Below, in pieces: positions 8,920 through 18,529 of a stretch of 64,000 bases of DNA. Location of the stretch: assembly GCF_029892685.1 (NCBI RefSeq), contig NZ_JARXVD010000006.1:62001-126000 (forward strand), in the 5' to 3' direction. The notes below the pieces were generated by a model that saw only the letters and a list, made by a program, of their open reading frames with translations, was not told where the DNA came from and searched no databases. The DNA comes from Mycobacterium sp. OTB74 (GTDB lineage: Bacteria; Actinomycetota; Actinomycetes; Mycobacteriales; Mycobacteriaceae). The position numbers and the translations under genes are program-made. Position 1 is the first letter of the stretch, and every line of letters begins with the position of its first letter.

Positions 8920-10000
8920 TCACCCGATGCAGCAACCACGCCACCGGGATGGTCACCAACAGCGTCAAGGTGAACAAGGTCAACGTGGACCCGGTATAGA
9001 CCGGCTTGCGCATGATCTCGGTCATGACCAATTCCATGGTCATCAGATGCACGAGGAAGATTTCGTAGGAGATCTCTCCGAGGAAGACCATCGGCCGACT
9101 GGCCAGCACCCGGTCATACCAGCCACGGTCCCCCAGAGCCAACGGTGCCACCGCCAACGTGGCGATCGCCGCGTACAGCACCACCTTGGACAGGCTCTCC
9201 CGCAGCTCAGCAGGCGATGTGGTCGGCGCCCCGGCTATGGGCGTCGAGACGATCAGAAAACACACCAATGCCAGTGGGATGCAAAGGAAGCCGTAGGCGC
9301 GCAGGCCCAACGCGGCCAGCACGGACAACAGCATGCCGCCGAGGAACCAGAGCAGATAGGTCGGTAGCCACAGCCGGGCTCCTTCGGGCAGGAAATGCGT
9401 GGTGTGCACCAACGTCAGCCAGACCGGGCTTATCACCGCCAGGCCGGCCAATCCGGCCAGCAGCAGCCCGGGCCGCCAGCGCCGCCGGCACAGCACCACC
9501 ATCAACAGGTAGGCCAGCAGCGGAAGTGCAACGTAGAAAGCAACTTCCACCGCCAGACTCCACATCTGGGTCAGACCCTGATGCAGCCAGGAGAACAGAT
9601 AGTTGTCGGTATAGATGGTCGTCAACGTCAGGTTCCGGAGCAGCCCCATCCAGGTGTGGCCGGGGTTGGGCCCGGCCTGCCGGAAGTGGTACAGGGTAAA
9701 CGCCGCCAGCACCGTGATGACGTACGCCGGCATGATCCGTCGAATCCGGTGCCAGGTGTACCGCTTGATTCGCGGCGACTCATACGAGCCCGAGCCACCC
9801 GCGGCCAGCGCCCGCACCCACGGGGTGAACAGCAGGAACCCCGACAGCACGAAGAAGATCGCAACACCGATCTCCGTTCGCGAATACATCAGCCCGACAT
9901 ACGTTTCGGAGTACTTACCGGTGGTGTACGCCGCATGGGTCAATAGCACCAGCAGCGCTGCTACAGCGCGAACCCCGGTGAGTGAGGCAACCCGGGTCAC
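8903..10000 (-). CDS. Acyltransferase 3 family integral membrane protein (Rv1254-like)
   Basis: A 365-aa protein with about ten membrane segments, of the family that O-acylates sugars or lipids in the envelope. It opens SLTGVRAVAALLVLLTHAAY, containing the Arg and the catalytic His of the R-x10-H motif in the first helix. Next come FFVLSGFLLFTPW (SGF motif) and KRYTWHRIRRIMPAYV. The C-terminal FLGEISYEIFLVHL is also characteristic. The GTG start overlaps the deaD stop in GTGA, so it is coupled to deaD. A possible frameshifted extension follows its stop. Confidence 0.9.
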   Translation of the reverse strand: MTRVASLTGVRAVAALLVLLTHAAYTTGKYSETYVGLMYSRTEIGVAIFFVLSGFLLFTPWVRALAAGGSGSYESPRIKRYTWHRIRRIMPAYVITVLAAFTLYHFRQAGPNPGHTWMGLLRNLTLTTIYTDNYLFSWLHQGLTQMWSLAVEVAFYVALPLLAYLLMVVLCRRRWRPGLLLAGLAGLAVISPVWLTLVHTTHFLPEGARLWLPTYLLWFLGGMLLSVLAALGLRAYGFLCIPLALVCFLIVSTPIAGAPTTSPAELRESLSKVVLYAAIATLAVAPLALGDRGWYDRVLASRPMVFLGEISYEIFLVHLMTMELVMTEIMRKPVYTGSTLTLFTLTLLVTIPVAWLLHRVTRVRS

Positions 10001-11865
10001 TTGTGCTTGCGCTTGCCCGGGTCTCGATCACCCCGGCCACGCCGGTCGTCGTCACGGCCCTTACCGTGGCGCGGGGCCCGGTCTTGGTATGAGCCCCGGT
10101 CCTGATACGAACCGCGGTCCCCACGACCACCCCGGTCCAGCTCGAGGTGGATAAGCTGGCCCGAAATCCGGGTGTTTTCAAGGGCTTTGAGCGTCTGCTT
10201 GCTCAATTTGGCGGGCAACTCGACCAGCGAGTGGTCAACCCGGATGCTGATGTGCCCGAAGTCGCTGCGGTTCAGCCCGCCCTCGTTGGCGATGGCGCCG
10301 ACGATGGCCCCCGGAATGACCTTGTGCCGCTTGCCCACTGCGATCCGATAGGTGGCCAGGTCGTCGCGCACGGCGCGGGGTTTGCGATCGCCGCGGTCAG
10401 CGCGGTCGGCGCGATCCCGGTCTGAACGACGCTTCCCCGAGTCCCAGTCGCTCCTCGCGTGCGCGGGCGACGGCTCCTTCATCAGGAACTCTTCGCCACC
10501 CTGGGTCTTCACCGCCAGCGCGGCTGCAATGTCGGCCAGTGGCACATTGTTATCGCGCTCGAAGTCTTCGATCAGCCGGCGGAACAGCTCGATACCCGGC
10601 GCGCTGAGCGCGTCAGTGATGGCATCGCGGAACTTCTCCACCCGCTGGGCATTGACGTCGTCAACCGAAGGCAGTTGGGACTCAACGAGTTTCTTGCGGG
10701 TGACCCGCTCGATGGAGTTGAGCAGATGGCGTTCCCGCGGCGTGACGAACAGCAGCGCGGTACCGGAGCGACCGGCCCGGCCAGTGCGTCCGATGCGGTG
10801 CACGTACGACTCCGGGTCGTGCGGGATATCGTAGTTCAGCACGTGCGAGATACGTTCGACGTCAAGGCCGCGAGCCGCCACGTCGGTGGCGATCAGGATG
10901 TCGATGGAACCATCCTTGAGTGCGGTGATGGTGCGCTCACGCACCGCCTGCGGGATATCACCGTTGATCGCAGCGGCGGAAAACCCACGGGCCCTGAGCT
11001 TTTCGGCAACTTCCTCGGTGGCCTGCTTGGTCCGGACGAAGACGATCATGGCCTCGAACGGTTCGACCTCGAGCAGCCGGGTGATGGCGTCCATCTTCCG
11101 CGGACCGGCCACCTGGATGTAGCGCTGGGTGATGTTCTCGGCGGTCTGGGCTTTCGCCTTGATGGTCACTTCGACCGGGTCGTGCAGGTACTTGCTGGTG
11201 ATCTTCTTGATGGCCGGTGGCATGGTGGCCGAGAACAGCGCCACCTGCTTGTACTCCGGGGTGTCGGCCAGGATGCGTTCGACGTCCTCCGCGAATCCCA
11301 TCTGCAGCATCTCGTCGGCCTCGTCGAGCACCAGGTAATCCAGGTGCGAGAGGTCCAGGCTGCCCTTCTCCAGATGGTCGATGACCCGGCCCGGGGTACC
11401 CACCACGACCTGGGCACCGCGCTTGAGCCCAGCCAACTGCGGGGTGTACGACGACCCGCCGTAGACGGGCAGCACATTCACGTTCAGGTGCGCGCCGTAC
11501 TTACCGAACGCCTCGGCCACCTGCAGCGCGAGTTCACGGGTCGGTGCCAGCACCAGGCACTGAGTATTGCGGCTGGTGGGGTCGATCTTGGACAGCACCG
11601 GCACTGCGAACGCGGCGGTCTTACCGGTGCCGGTCTGGGCCAGGCCGACGACGTCGGAGCCGTTGAGCATCGCCGGAATGGTCGCGGCCTGAATGGGCGA
11701 CGGCGATTCATAGCCGACATCTACCAGCGCCCGTAGCACCTCGGGGTGGATATGCAGGTCGGCAAATGTGATGCCAGCCTCGCTGTCGGTACTGTCTGCG
11801 GCGGGGTCTGCAGCGATGTCGCGGCCGCCCGGATCCGGGTCGGTCTCGGGCGAAGGCGTCGTCAT
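9997..11865 (-). CDS. deaD: DEAD-box ATP-dependent RNA helicase DeaD
   Basis: A 622-aa cold-shock and ribosome-assembly helicase. All core motifs are present: AQTGTGKT (residues 76-83), APTREL, GTPGR, DEAD (181-184), SAT, ATDVAARGLD and HRIGRTGR (356-363). A DbpA-type RNA-binding domain occupies about 485-565, and a basic RGG-like tail with two GSYQDR repeats ends the protein. A 16-base string shared with the sugA repeats lies in the linker (10450-10465). On the minus strand TAGACT lies 9 nt before the ATG. The gene overlaps the acyltransferase start. It corresponds to Rv1253. Confidence 0.95.
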   Translation of the reverse strand: MTTPSPETDPDPGGRDIAADPAADSTDSEAGITFADLHIHPEVLRALVDVGYESPSPIQAATIPAMLNGSDVVGLAQTGTGKTAAFAVPVLSKIDPTSRNTQCLVLAPTRELALQVAEAFGKYGAHLNVNVLPVYGGSSYTPQLAGLKRGAQVVVGTPGRVIDHLEKGSLDLSHLDYLVLDEADEMLQMGFAEDVERILADTPEYKQVALFSATMPPAIKKITSKYLHDPVEVTIKAKAQTAENITQRYIQVAGPRKMDAITRLLEVEPFEAMIVFVRTKQATEEVAEKLRARGFSAAAINGDIPQAVRERTITALKDGSIDILIATDVAARGLDVERISHVLNYDIPHDPESYVHRIGRTGRAGRSGTALLFVTPRERHLLNSIERVTRKKLVESQLPSVDDVNAQRVEKFRDAITDALSAPGIELFRRLIEDFERDNNVPLADIAAALAVKTQGGEEFLMKEPSPAHARSDWDSGKRRSDRDRADRADRGDRKPRAVRDDLATYRIAVGKRHKVIPGAIVGAIANEGGLNRSDFGHISIRVDHSLVELPAKLSKQTLKALENTRISGQLIHLELDRGGRGDRGSYQDRGSYQDRAPRHGKGRDDDRRGRGDRDPGKRKHK

Positions 11866-11928
11866 TATGCGAGAAGTCTACGGCTTTATCACACCGATAC
11901 GCCCGCATGCCTGCCATAACTCGGCCCA

Positions 11929-11945
11929 CCACCCTTATAGGGTGG
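11929..11945. promoter_or_regulatory. 17-bp palindrome in the deaD-lprE divergent region
   Basis: CCACCCT-TAT-AGGGTGG is a perfect 7-bp inverted repeat around TAT, ending 4 nt before the lprE GTG at 11950. It covers the place where a leaderless -10 element would sit, so it may be an operator or an mRNA hairpin at the ribosome entry point. No factor can be named. Confidence 0.4.
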
Positions 11946-11949
11946 CCGG

Positions 11950-12519
11950 GTGCGTTGTGCCGAACCGAAATTGATAGCGATCGTGGCGGCCGCACTGACT
12001 GCGGCAAGTGTGTCCGGCTGCGGATCGGGTGACTCCACAGCTTCCAAAACCCCGGGCCCTGCGGCGCCCGCCGCGGCGCCGAAACCAGCGAGCGTCGCCC
12101 CGACGGTCGCAGCCGGCCCGAAGACCTCCGCCTCACCCGCCGACCCGTGCGCGGTGAGCCTGGCCGCCCCCGACATCGCCAAGGCGGTATCCCGGCTGCC
12201 CCCAGACCCGCGCAGTAAGCAGGGCTGGAGCCCCGAACCGCTGGCCGGCAACTACAACCAGTGCGCGCCGTTGTCGGTGGTGATCGTCAAGGCAAACACC
12301 AATGCCGAGAATCCGAACACCCGCGCGGTGATGTTCCACCTGGGCCAGTTCATCCCGACCGGAGTGCCGGATACCTACGGGTTCAACGGAATCGATCCGT
12401 CGGCGAGCACCGGTGACACCGTCGCTCTGAGCTACACCAACCCGGGCAGCAATCTCAAGAGTGTGGTCCGGTTCCACTGGAACGGCAACGGCGTCGAGCT
12501 GGTTGGAAACGCCGGCTAA
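11950..12519 (+). CDS. lprE: Lipoprotein LprE
   Basis: A 189-aa exported lipoprotein. The signal peptide ends in the lipobox VSGC with Cys24, followed by a Ser/Ala/Pro-rich linker to about residue 65. The folded part matches M. tuberculosis LprE (Rv1252c) strongly: DPCAVSLAAPDIAK, EPLAGNYNQC, VKANTNAENP, RAVMFHLGQFIP and DTYGFNGID. The biochemical role is not established; in M. tuberculosis it has been linked to envelope permeability and host interaction. The GTG start is the only one giving a full signal peptide. Confidence 0.9.
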   Translation: MRCAEPKLIAIVAAALTAASVSGCGSGDSTASKTPGPAAPAAAPKPASVAPTVAAGPKTSASPADPCAVSLAAPDIAKAVSRLPPDPRSKQGWSPEPLAGNYNQCAPLSVVIVKANTNAENPNTRAVMFHLGQFIPTGVPDTYGFNGIDPSASTGDTVALSYTNPGSNLKSVVRFHWNGNGVELVGNAG

Positions 12520-12686
12520 CCAGCCGTGACATCGATTCCGCGATGATTTGGTTTGCGCGGGCCCGGGGCCCAGCCATGATCACCCGAGCAACAGCCGCAT
12601 TTTCCCGATATTCGCGGTGTAAGCGGCGCTACCATGTCGTCAATTTTCCGCGTTGCGTTCCACCCGAACCGGCGAAGGGAACGGCT

Positions 12687-15008
12687 ATGGGTTGCTCACG
12701 GTATATCGGACGAGTCGGTGCGTTGGCTGTGTTCCTCGGGGTCGGAGTGTCGGTGGCCACCGGGACCGCCTACGCCGAGCCCTCCTCCGCTGCGTCTGGG
12801 ACAACGTCAACGAGCTCAGCCAGTTCGTCGATCAGCGGGTCGCCGGCCGATAAACACCCGTCCCTCAACGGCTTAGGGAAACTGGCACCCGCTCCCAAAA
12901 ACAAGACGAACACCGCGACGCCGGAATCGAAGACCACCGCAACGACGACCGATGCCCCGAACCCGGCACAAAGTGACCTGACACGTTCCGTTGCCGCTGC
13001 GTCCGCGGCCCACGGTTCAAAGCGTTCATCGGGCGTCGGGGGGACATCGACCCAAGCCGCCGCCAAGGTGATCCAGGCATTAACAAGGATCAGCCCGCCG
13101 CTGCCGGCTGTCAGTGCCGGATCCAACCACGCCATTGTGCGTCCGACGGCAACCACCGTGTCGACGGCGGCCGTCTCACCAAAGCCTGTGTCGGCCGCGG
13201 CGGCTGTATCGGCATCTGCGACAACTGCTACGTCGACCGTCCCCGCTCCGTCCACACCACCCACGGTCCAGACAATCCTGAGCACCGTCGTCACCGCGGC
13301 GAAGGAATTCCTCCAGACGGCCCTGGCACCGCTGGTATCCACGTTGCCGTCGAACGTGCCCGCGGGGTCGCCCGTGATGTGGACCATGCTGGCCTGGGTG
13401 CGTAAGCAGTTCGAGACGAATCTCTTTCCATCCCAAGCAGTTTCGGCAATTACCACGTCGCAGGTGACCAGCCCCAACCTTCTGGTCAATCCCAGCGCAG
13501 AATCCGGGGACCCGTCGCTGTCGGGCAACAGCGCGGTGACTATACCCGGCTGGACCGTGACCGGTACGCCAACTGTCATCAAATACGGCACCTCGTACCG
13601 ACTCCCCCAGGGTCTTTCGTTCCCGGGGCCGGTGCTCGGCACGTTCCCCAACGATCCGCCCACCGCCGGAGACACGCAGTTCTTCGGCGGCGGCAATGTC
13701 GCCACCTCGACGCTGTCGCAAACGGTCGATCTGAGCGGCGCCGCATCGGCCATCGATGCGGGTTCGGTGCCATACAACCTGAGCGGATGGCTCGGTGGCG
13801 CTGGTTTCGATCCCTCAGCAGCCTCAGTCACCGTCCGCTTCCTGGGCGCCAACGGGGCCCAGCTGGGCGTCGGACAAATCGCCCCCGTCACTCCATTCGA
13901 CCGCTGGTTCCAGAGCGGACTGCTCGAGCGCGACACCTCGGGCACCGTGCCCGTCGGCACCCGCTCGGCACAGGTTGTGGTGACCCTCAATGACGCCACG
14001 GGCGGCTATAACGAGGCGTATGCCGACGATCTGTCATTCACCGTCGGAGCCACCCTGCCCGCGCCGCCGGCACCAACTCCCCCGGCCTCGACGGTCGGCC
14101 AACTCGACCACGTCTTCATGGTCTACATGGAGAACAAGGGCTACAACGACATTGTCGGCAGCCCGAACGCGCCGTACCTCAACAGCCTGATCAACACCTA
14201 CGGCGTCGAAACCGACTACTACGCGCTGACCCACCCGAGCGACCCCAACTACTACCCAATCCTTGGTGGCACCGACTTCGGCCTCAGCTACAACTGCGCG
14301 ACCAACTGCTTCGACGCACAGAATCTTGCCGACAACATCGAAGCGGCCGGCAAGACGTGGGCTGGCTACGCACAAGGCATGTCCGCGGCCGGACCGTATG
14401 TCTCAACCAGCGACTATTCACCCGACCAACTGCCGTTCATGGCATTCAGCGACATCTACAACAACCCGGGCCGCGCTGTTGCGCACCTCTTCCCGCTGAC
14501 AAAGTTGGCCACAGACCTGTCCTCAAACGCCACCGCACCCAACTTCGCCTGGTTCGCAGCCAATGAGGCCAACAACATGGAAGGTCCCATCGACACCGTG
14601 TCGGGCATTCTGAGTTACCTCGGGGGCCTGCTCACCACCCATCAATACAACATCGCGGCGGGTGATCAGTTCCTGCAGAGCACCATTCCGACCATCATCA
14701 ACTCGGAGGTCTGGAATGACCCGACGCAGAAGAGCGCCATCTTCATCACCTTCGACGAGGACTCCAACAATCTTTCGACCGGCTTGGCCAACGAGGGCAA
14801 CCACGTGGTGACCATCGTCATCCCGTCACCGGGAGCTATTGCCGCCGGAATGCGCTCGGGCAACTTCACCGACAACGAGTACGCCACCCACTACAGCCTG
14901 CTGCGCACCATCGAAGACTCGCTCGGGCTTCCGTCGTTGACCACCAATGACGAATACGCCGATCCTCTGAACGGCTTCTGGTCATCGTCGGTCGCCGCGG
15001 CGATGTAG
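12687..15008 (+). CDS. Large secreted phosphoesterase (phospholipase C / acid phosphatase family)
   Basis: A 773-aa exported enzyme. A signal peptide ends at Ala30 (GTAYA), with a ribosome site GAAGGGA before the ATG. Residues about 31-250 are a low-complexity Ser/Thr/Ala/Pro region. A jelly-roll-like domain follows (NLLVNPSAESG, FFGGGNVATSTLSQTVDL), like carbohydrate-binding modules. From about residue 472 comes a phosphoesterase domain (LDHVFMVYMENKGYNDI, NAPYLNSL, FITFDEDS, GNHVVTIVIPSPG), as in PF04185 proteins that hydrolyse phospholipid head groups or phosphomonoesters. An ORF start at 12543 lacks a signal peptide and was not used. The gene lies between lprE and the Rv1251c homologue, where M. 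tuberculosis has no such gene. Confidence 0.85.
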   Translation: MGCSRYIGRVGALAVFLGVGVSVATGTAYAEPSSAASGTTSTSSASSSISGSPADKHPSLNGLGKLAPAPKNKTNTATPESKTTATTTDAPNPAQSDLTRSVAAASAAHGSKRSSGVGGTSTQAAAKVIQALTRISPPLPAVSAGSNHAIVRPTATTVSTAAVSPKPVSAAAAVSASATTATSTVPAPSTPPTVQTILSTVVTAAKEFLQTALAPLVSTLPSNVPAGSPVMWTMLAWVRKQFETNLFPSQAVSAITTSQVTSPNLLVNPSAESGDPSLSGNSAVTIPGWTVTGTPTVIKYGTSYRLPQGLSFPGPVLGTFPNDPPTAGDTQFFGGGNVATSTLSQTVDLSGAASAIDAGSVPYNLSGWLGGAGFDPSAASVTVRFLGANGAQLGVGQIAPVTPFDRWFQSGLLERDTSGTVPVGTRSAQVVVTLNDATGGYNEAYADDLSFTVGATLPAPPAPTPPASTVGQLDHVFMVYMENKGYNDIVGSPNAPYLNSLINTYGVETDYYALTHPSDPNYYPILGGTDFGLSYNCATNCFDAQNLADNIEAAGKTWAGYAQGMSAAGPYVSTSDYSPDQLPFMAFSDIYNNPGRAVAHLFPLTKLATDLSSNATAPNFAWFAANEANNMEGPIDTVSGILSYLGGLLTTHQYNIAAGDQFLQSTIPTIINSEVWNDPTQKSAIFITFDEDSNNLSTGLANEGNHVVTIVIPSPGAIAAGMRSGNFTDNEYATHYSLLRTIEDSLGLPSLTTNDEYADPLNGFWSSSVAAAM

Positions 15009-15067
15009 TTGCGGCTCACATCGCCGACAGGCCAGGCGCATTGAGGCCGTCTGTCGGTCGGCTGTCT

Positions 15068-15073
15068 TAGGGT
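15068..15073 (+). promoter_or_regulatory. -10 box for leaderless nuclease/helicase gene
   Basis: TAGGGT matches TANNNT and ends 6 nt before the GTG at 15080, consistent with a leaderless transcript. Confidence 0.4.
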
Positions 15074-15079
15074 GGCGAG

Positions 15080-18000
15080 GTGTTCCTGAGCCCCGCCGAT
15101 CAGATTGTTTACAGCGCCTCCGATCTCGCCGCCGCGGCGCGGTGCGAGTACGCGCTGCTGCGCCGGTTCGACGGGTTACTCGGATGGGGACCGAAGGCGA
15201 CCATCGAAGACGATCTGCTGGCTCGCACCGCCGAACTCGGCGACGCCCATGAGCGTCGTCACCTGGAACAGTTGCGTGAGCAGTACGACGACAACATCGC
15301 GGTGATCGGCCGACCCCGGCCCTACACCACGGCCGGGCTGATCGCCTCGGCGGAGGCCACCCGCGCGGCCGTCGACCGGCGCGCGCCGGTGATCTACCAG
15401 GCCGCTATGTTCGACGGCCGGTTCCTGGGGTTCGCCGACTTCCTGATCCTGACCGATGACGGCTACCGACTGCGGGACACCAAACTGGCCCGCTCGGTGA
15501 AAGTCGAAGCACTGCTACAGCTGGCGGCCTACGCCGACGCGTTGACCACTGCCGGGGTACCGGTCGCGCCGGAGGTCGACCTGGTGCTGGGTGACGGGAC
15601 CATTGCCAGCTACCCGGTGGCCGAACTGCTGCCGGTGTACCTACCCCGGCGCGCAGAGCTTCAGCGGCTGCTCGACGAACATCAGGCCGGTGGCGCCCCG
15701 GTGTCCTGGGAGACTCCGGGGCTGCGGGCATGTCACAGCTGCGACGACTGCATGGTGCAGGTACGTGAACACGACGATCTGCTGCTGGTGGCGGGTATGC
15801 GGGTGAGTCAACGGGCCCGGCTGATCGACGCCGGCATCACCACGATGCACGAACTGGCCGAGCACACCGGTGCGGTGCCGGGACTGTCATCGCGCACCAC
15901 CGCGAATCTGATCGGTCAGGCCGGGCTGCAGGTCGCGCCGCCAATCGACGACAAACCCCAGTTCGAGGTGATCGACGTCCAGCCGCTGACCGGCCTGCCC
16001 GAACCAGATCGGGGCGACCTGTTCTTCGACTACGAGGGCGACCCACTGTGGACCGAGAACGGAATCGACTGGGGACTGGAGTATCTGTGGGGCACGTTGA
16101 CCGCGACCGGGGAATTCCATCCGCTCTGGGCGCATGACCGAGCCAGTGAACGGCAGGCGCTGATCGATTTCCTGGCGTTGGTGCGCAAGCAGCGCAAGCG
16201 TTACCCGAACATGCACATCTACCACTACGCGGCGTACGAGAAGAGCACCCTGCTGCGGCTGTCCGGGCGTTACGGCATCGGCGAGGCCGAGGTGGACGAT
16301 CTGTTGCGCAACGGCGTACTGGTCGACCTGCTTCCGTTGGTACGCAAGAGTATTCGGGTCGGCACCGAGAGCTACAGCATCAAGTACCTGGAGCCGCTGT
16401 ACATGGGTGGCGAGTTGCGCAGCGGTGAGGTGACCAAAGCCACCGACTCGATCACGCAGTACGCGCGCTACACCGAACTGCAGGCCACTGACAGGCACGA
16501 GAAAGCCGCAGCGGTACTCAAGGAGATCGAGGACTACAACCGCTACGACTGCCGCTCCACACTGCGGCTGCGCGAGTGGCTGCTAGGCGTGGCGTGGGCC
16601 GCAGGCATCGGTCCGCGTGGGCCGGTCACCGGTGGGTTGCCGGAACCTGAGGCCGCTGAGGTCGCCGACGACACAGCTCAGCGCGCGCTGATGAAGTACG
16701 CGGGTGACGGTACCACCGCACGCACCGCCGAGCAGCAGGCCGTCGCCATGGTGGCCGCTGCCCGCGGATACCACCAGCGCGAGGAAAAGCCGTTCTGGTG
16801 GGCACATTTCGACCGGATCAACAACCCGGTCGACGAATGGGCCGACAGCACAGACGTTTTCGTGACCACCGAACCCGCCGAGGTCGTCGTCGACTGGCAC
16901 ACACCGCCGCGGGCACGCAAGCCGCAACGTCAGGTTCTGTTGCATGGCGAGGTCGCGGCCGGCTCGATTGGTGGCGAGGTCTTTGCCTTGTACGAACCAC
17001 CCTCTCCGGCAGGACTTTCCGACGATCCTGACCGCCGGGCCTCGGGCTCAGCGTCGGTGCTGGACAGCAACGAGGACGGCACCGAAGTCCTGATCATGCA
17101 CCGGCCCGCCAAAGACGGCGAACTCTTTTCACAGCTGCCGTTCGCGTTGACCCCGGGTGCACCGCCGAACACCAAGCCGCTGCGCAACTCGATCGACGCG
17201 ACCGCCGGTGCGGTGGCGGCAGGGTTGCCTTCCTTGCCGCCCAACGCGGCGATGGACATCCTGCTGCGGTCCGCTCCGCGCACCGTGTCCGGTGGGCCGC
17301 TCCCCCGCACCGGTGACACGGGCGCCGATATCGTTGCCTCCCTTCAGGATTTGGACTCGTCGTATCTCGCGGTGCACGGCCCGCCCGGGACCGGCAAGAC
17401 TCATACCGCGTCCAAGGCCATAGTCGATCTGGCCAACCGGTACCACTGGCGCATCGGCGTGGTGGCCCAGGCGCATGCCGTGGTCGAGAACGTGCTCACC
17501 AGTGTGGTGAAGGCCGGGGTCGATGGTCAGTTGGTCGGCAAGAAGGGTGCACCAGATGACGCGCTGTTCACCAGGGTCCCGGAAAACCACTACGCCAGTT
17601 TCATCGAGGGCGGGCGGGGCTGCGTAATCGGTGGCACCGCATGGGATTTCGCCAACGACGGACGGGTGCCGCCGGGCAGCCTGGATCTGCTGGTCATCGA
17701 GGAGGCGGGCCAGTTCAGCCTGGCCAACACCATTGCCGTCGCGCCGGCTGCCCGAAATCTGTTGCTGCTGGGCGATCCGCAGCAACTGCCACAGGTCAGC
17801 CAGGGCACGCACCCCGAACCGGTAAACGACTCCGCACTGAGCTGGCTGGTCGAAGGGCGGCACACGCTGCCCACCGAGCGCGGCTACTTCCTGGATCTGT
17901 CTTACCGGATGCACCCTGCGGTATGTGCGCCGGTGTCGGCGCTGTCATACGACAACCGGCTGCAGTCCGCTGAGCATGTCACCGCGGGCCGCCGACTGAC

Positions 18001-18529
18001 CGGAGTCGAGCCGGGCGTGCACCTGATGGCCGTCGACCATGAAGGCAACGCGACCGAGAGCCCACAGGAGGCCGAGGCGATCATCGCGGCTGTCGGCGAG
18101 CTGCTCGGCCGAACGTGGTCCGACGAAGACGGCACCAAAACCCTTGGGCCCGAAGATGTTCTGGTGGTCGCGCCGTACAACGCGCAAGTAGTGCTGCTGC
18201 GCGAGCAGCTGAACACGGCCGGCTACGGCGATATCCTGGTCGGCACCGTCGACAAGTTCCAGGGGCGCCAGGCGCCGGTGGTGTTCATCTCGATGACGGC
18301 GTCCTCGATCGGTGAGGTACCGCGCGGCATGGGTTTCCTGCTCAACCGCAACCGCCTTAATGTGGCGGTCAGCCGCGCCAAATACGCGGCATACCTGGTG
18401 CGCTCGCGCTACCTGACCGACTACCTGCCGTCCACCCCGGACGGGTTGACCGAACTCGGAGCGTTCCTGGCGCTGACCACACCGGCCGTGGCATTGACTA
18501 CTGCCGGATGTGGTACAGACATCCGGTGA
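15080..18529 (+). CDS. TM0106-type RecB-like nuclease fused to SF1 (UPF1-like) helicase, Rv1251c-like
   Basis: A 1149-aa two-part protein, close to the length of Rv1251c. The N-terminal half carries a PD-(D/E)XK-type region (GFADFLILTDDGYRLRDTKLA), a cysteine cluster ACHSCDDC near residue 215, and an RNase H-like segment (DLFFDYEGDP). The C-terminal half is a superfamily 1 helicase: Walker A GPPGTGKTH (about 770), VIEEAGQ (about 873), GDPQQLPQ, YRMHP, DKFQGRQAPVV and NVAVSRAK. A role in DNA or RNA processing is expected; none is proven. The GTG start has a -10 box 6 nt upstream. The next gene overlaps its stop by GTGA. Confidence 0.88.
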   Translation: MFLSPADQIVYSASDLAAAARCEYALLRRFDGLLGWGPKATIEDDLLARTAELGDAHERRHLEQLREQYDDNIAVIGRPRPYTTAGLIASAEATRAAVDRRAPVIYQAAMFDGRFLGFADFLILTDDGYRLRDTKLARSVKVEALLQLAAYADALTTAGVPVAPEVDLVLGDGTIASYPVAELLPVYLPRRAELQRLLDEHQAGGAPVSWETPGLRACHSCDDCMVQVREHDDLLLVAGMRVSQRARLIDAGITTMHELAEHTGAVPGLSSRTTANLIGQAGLQVAPPIDDKPQFEVIDVQPLTGLPEPDRGDLFFDYEGDPLWTENGIDWGLEYLWGTLTATGEFHPLWAHDRASERQALIDFLALVRKQRKRYPNMHIYHYAAYEKSTLLRLSGRYGIGEAEVDDLLRNGVLVDLLPLVRKSIRVGTESYSIKYLEPLYMGGELRSGEVTKATDSITQYARYTELQATDRHEKAAAVLKEIEDYNRYDCRSTLRLREWLLGVAWAAGIGPRGPVTGGLPEPEAAEVADDTAQRALMKYAGDGTTARTAEQQAVAMVAAARGYHQREEKPFWWAHFDRINNPVDEWADSTDVFVTTEPAEVVVDWHTPPRARKPQRQVLLHGEVAAGSIGGEVFALYEPPSPAGLSDDPDRRASGSASVLDSNEDGTEVLIMHRPAKDGELFSQLPFALTPGAPPNTKPLRNSIDATAGAVAAGLPSLPPNAAMDILLRSAPRTVSGGPLPRTGDTGADIVASLQDLDSSYLAVHGPPGTGKTHTASKAIVDLANRYHWRIGVVAQAHAVVENVLTSVVKAGVDGQLVGKKGAPDDALFTRVPENHYASFIEGGRGCVIGGTAWDFANDGRVPPGSLDLLVIEEAGQFSLANTIAVAPAARNLLLLGDPQQLPQVSQGTHPEPVNDSALSWLVEGRHTLPTERGYFLDLSYRMHPAVCAPVSALSYDNRLQSAEHVTAGRRLTGVEPGVHLMAVDHEGNATESPQEAEAIIAAVGELLGRTWSDEDGTKTLGPEDVLVVAPYNAQVVLLREQLNTAGYGDILVGTVDKFQGRQAPVVFISMTASSIGEVPRGMGFLLNRNRLNVAVSRAKYAAYLVRSRYLTDYLPSTPDGLTELGAFLALTTPAVALTTAGCGTDIR

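Noticed and set aside
10459..11736. Forward frame of 425 codons opposite deaD
   Set aside because: Antisense shadow of the helicase motifs.
12543..12686. Extended N-terminus of the secreted phosphoesterase
   Set aside because: It would bury the signal peptide; the ATG at 12687 has a GAAGGGA site and a normal signal sequence.
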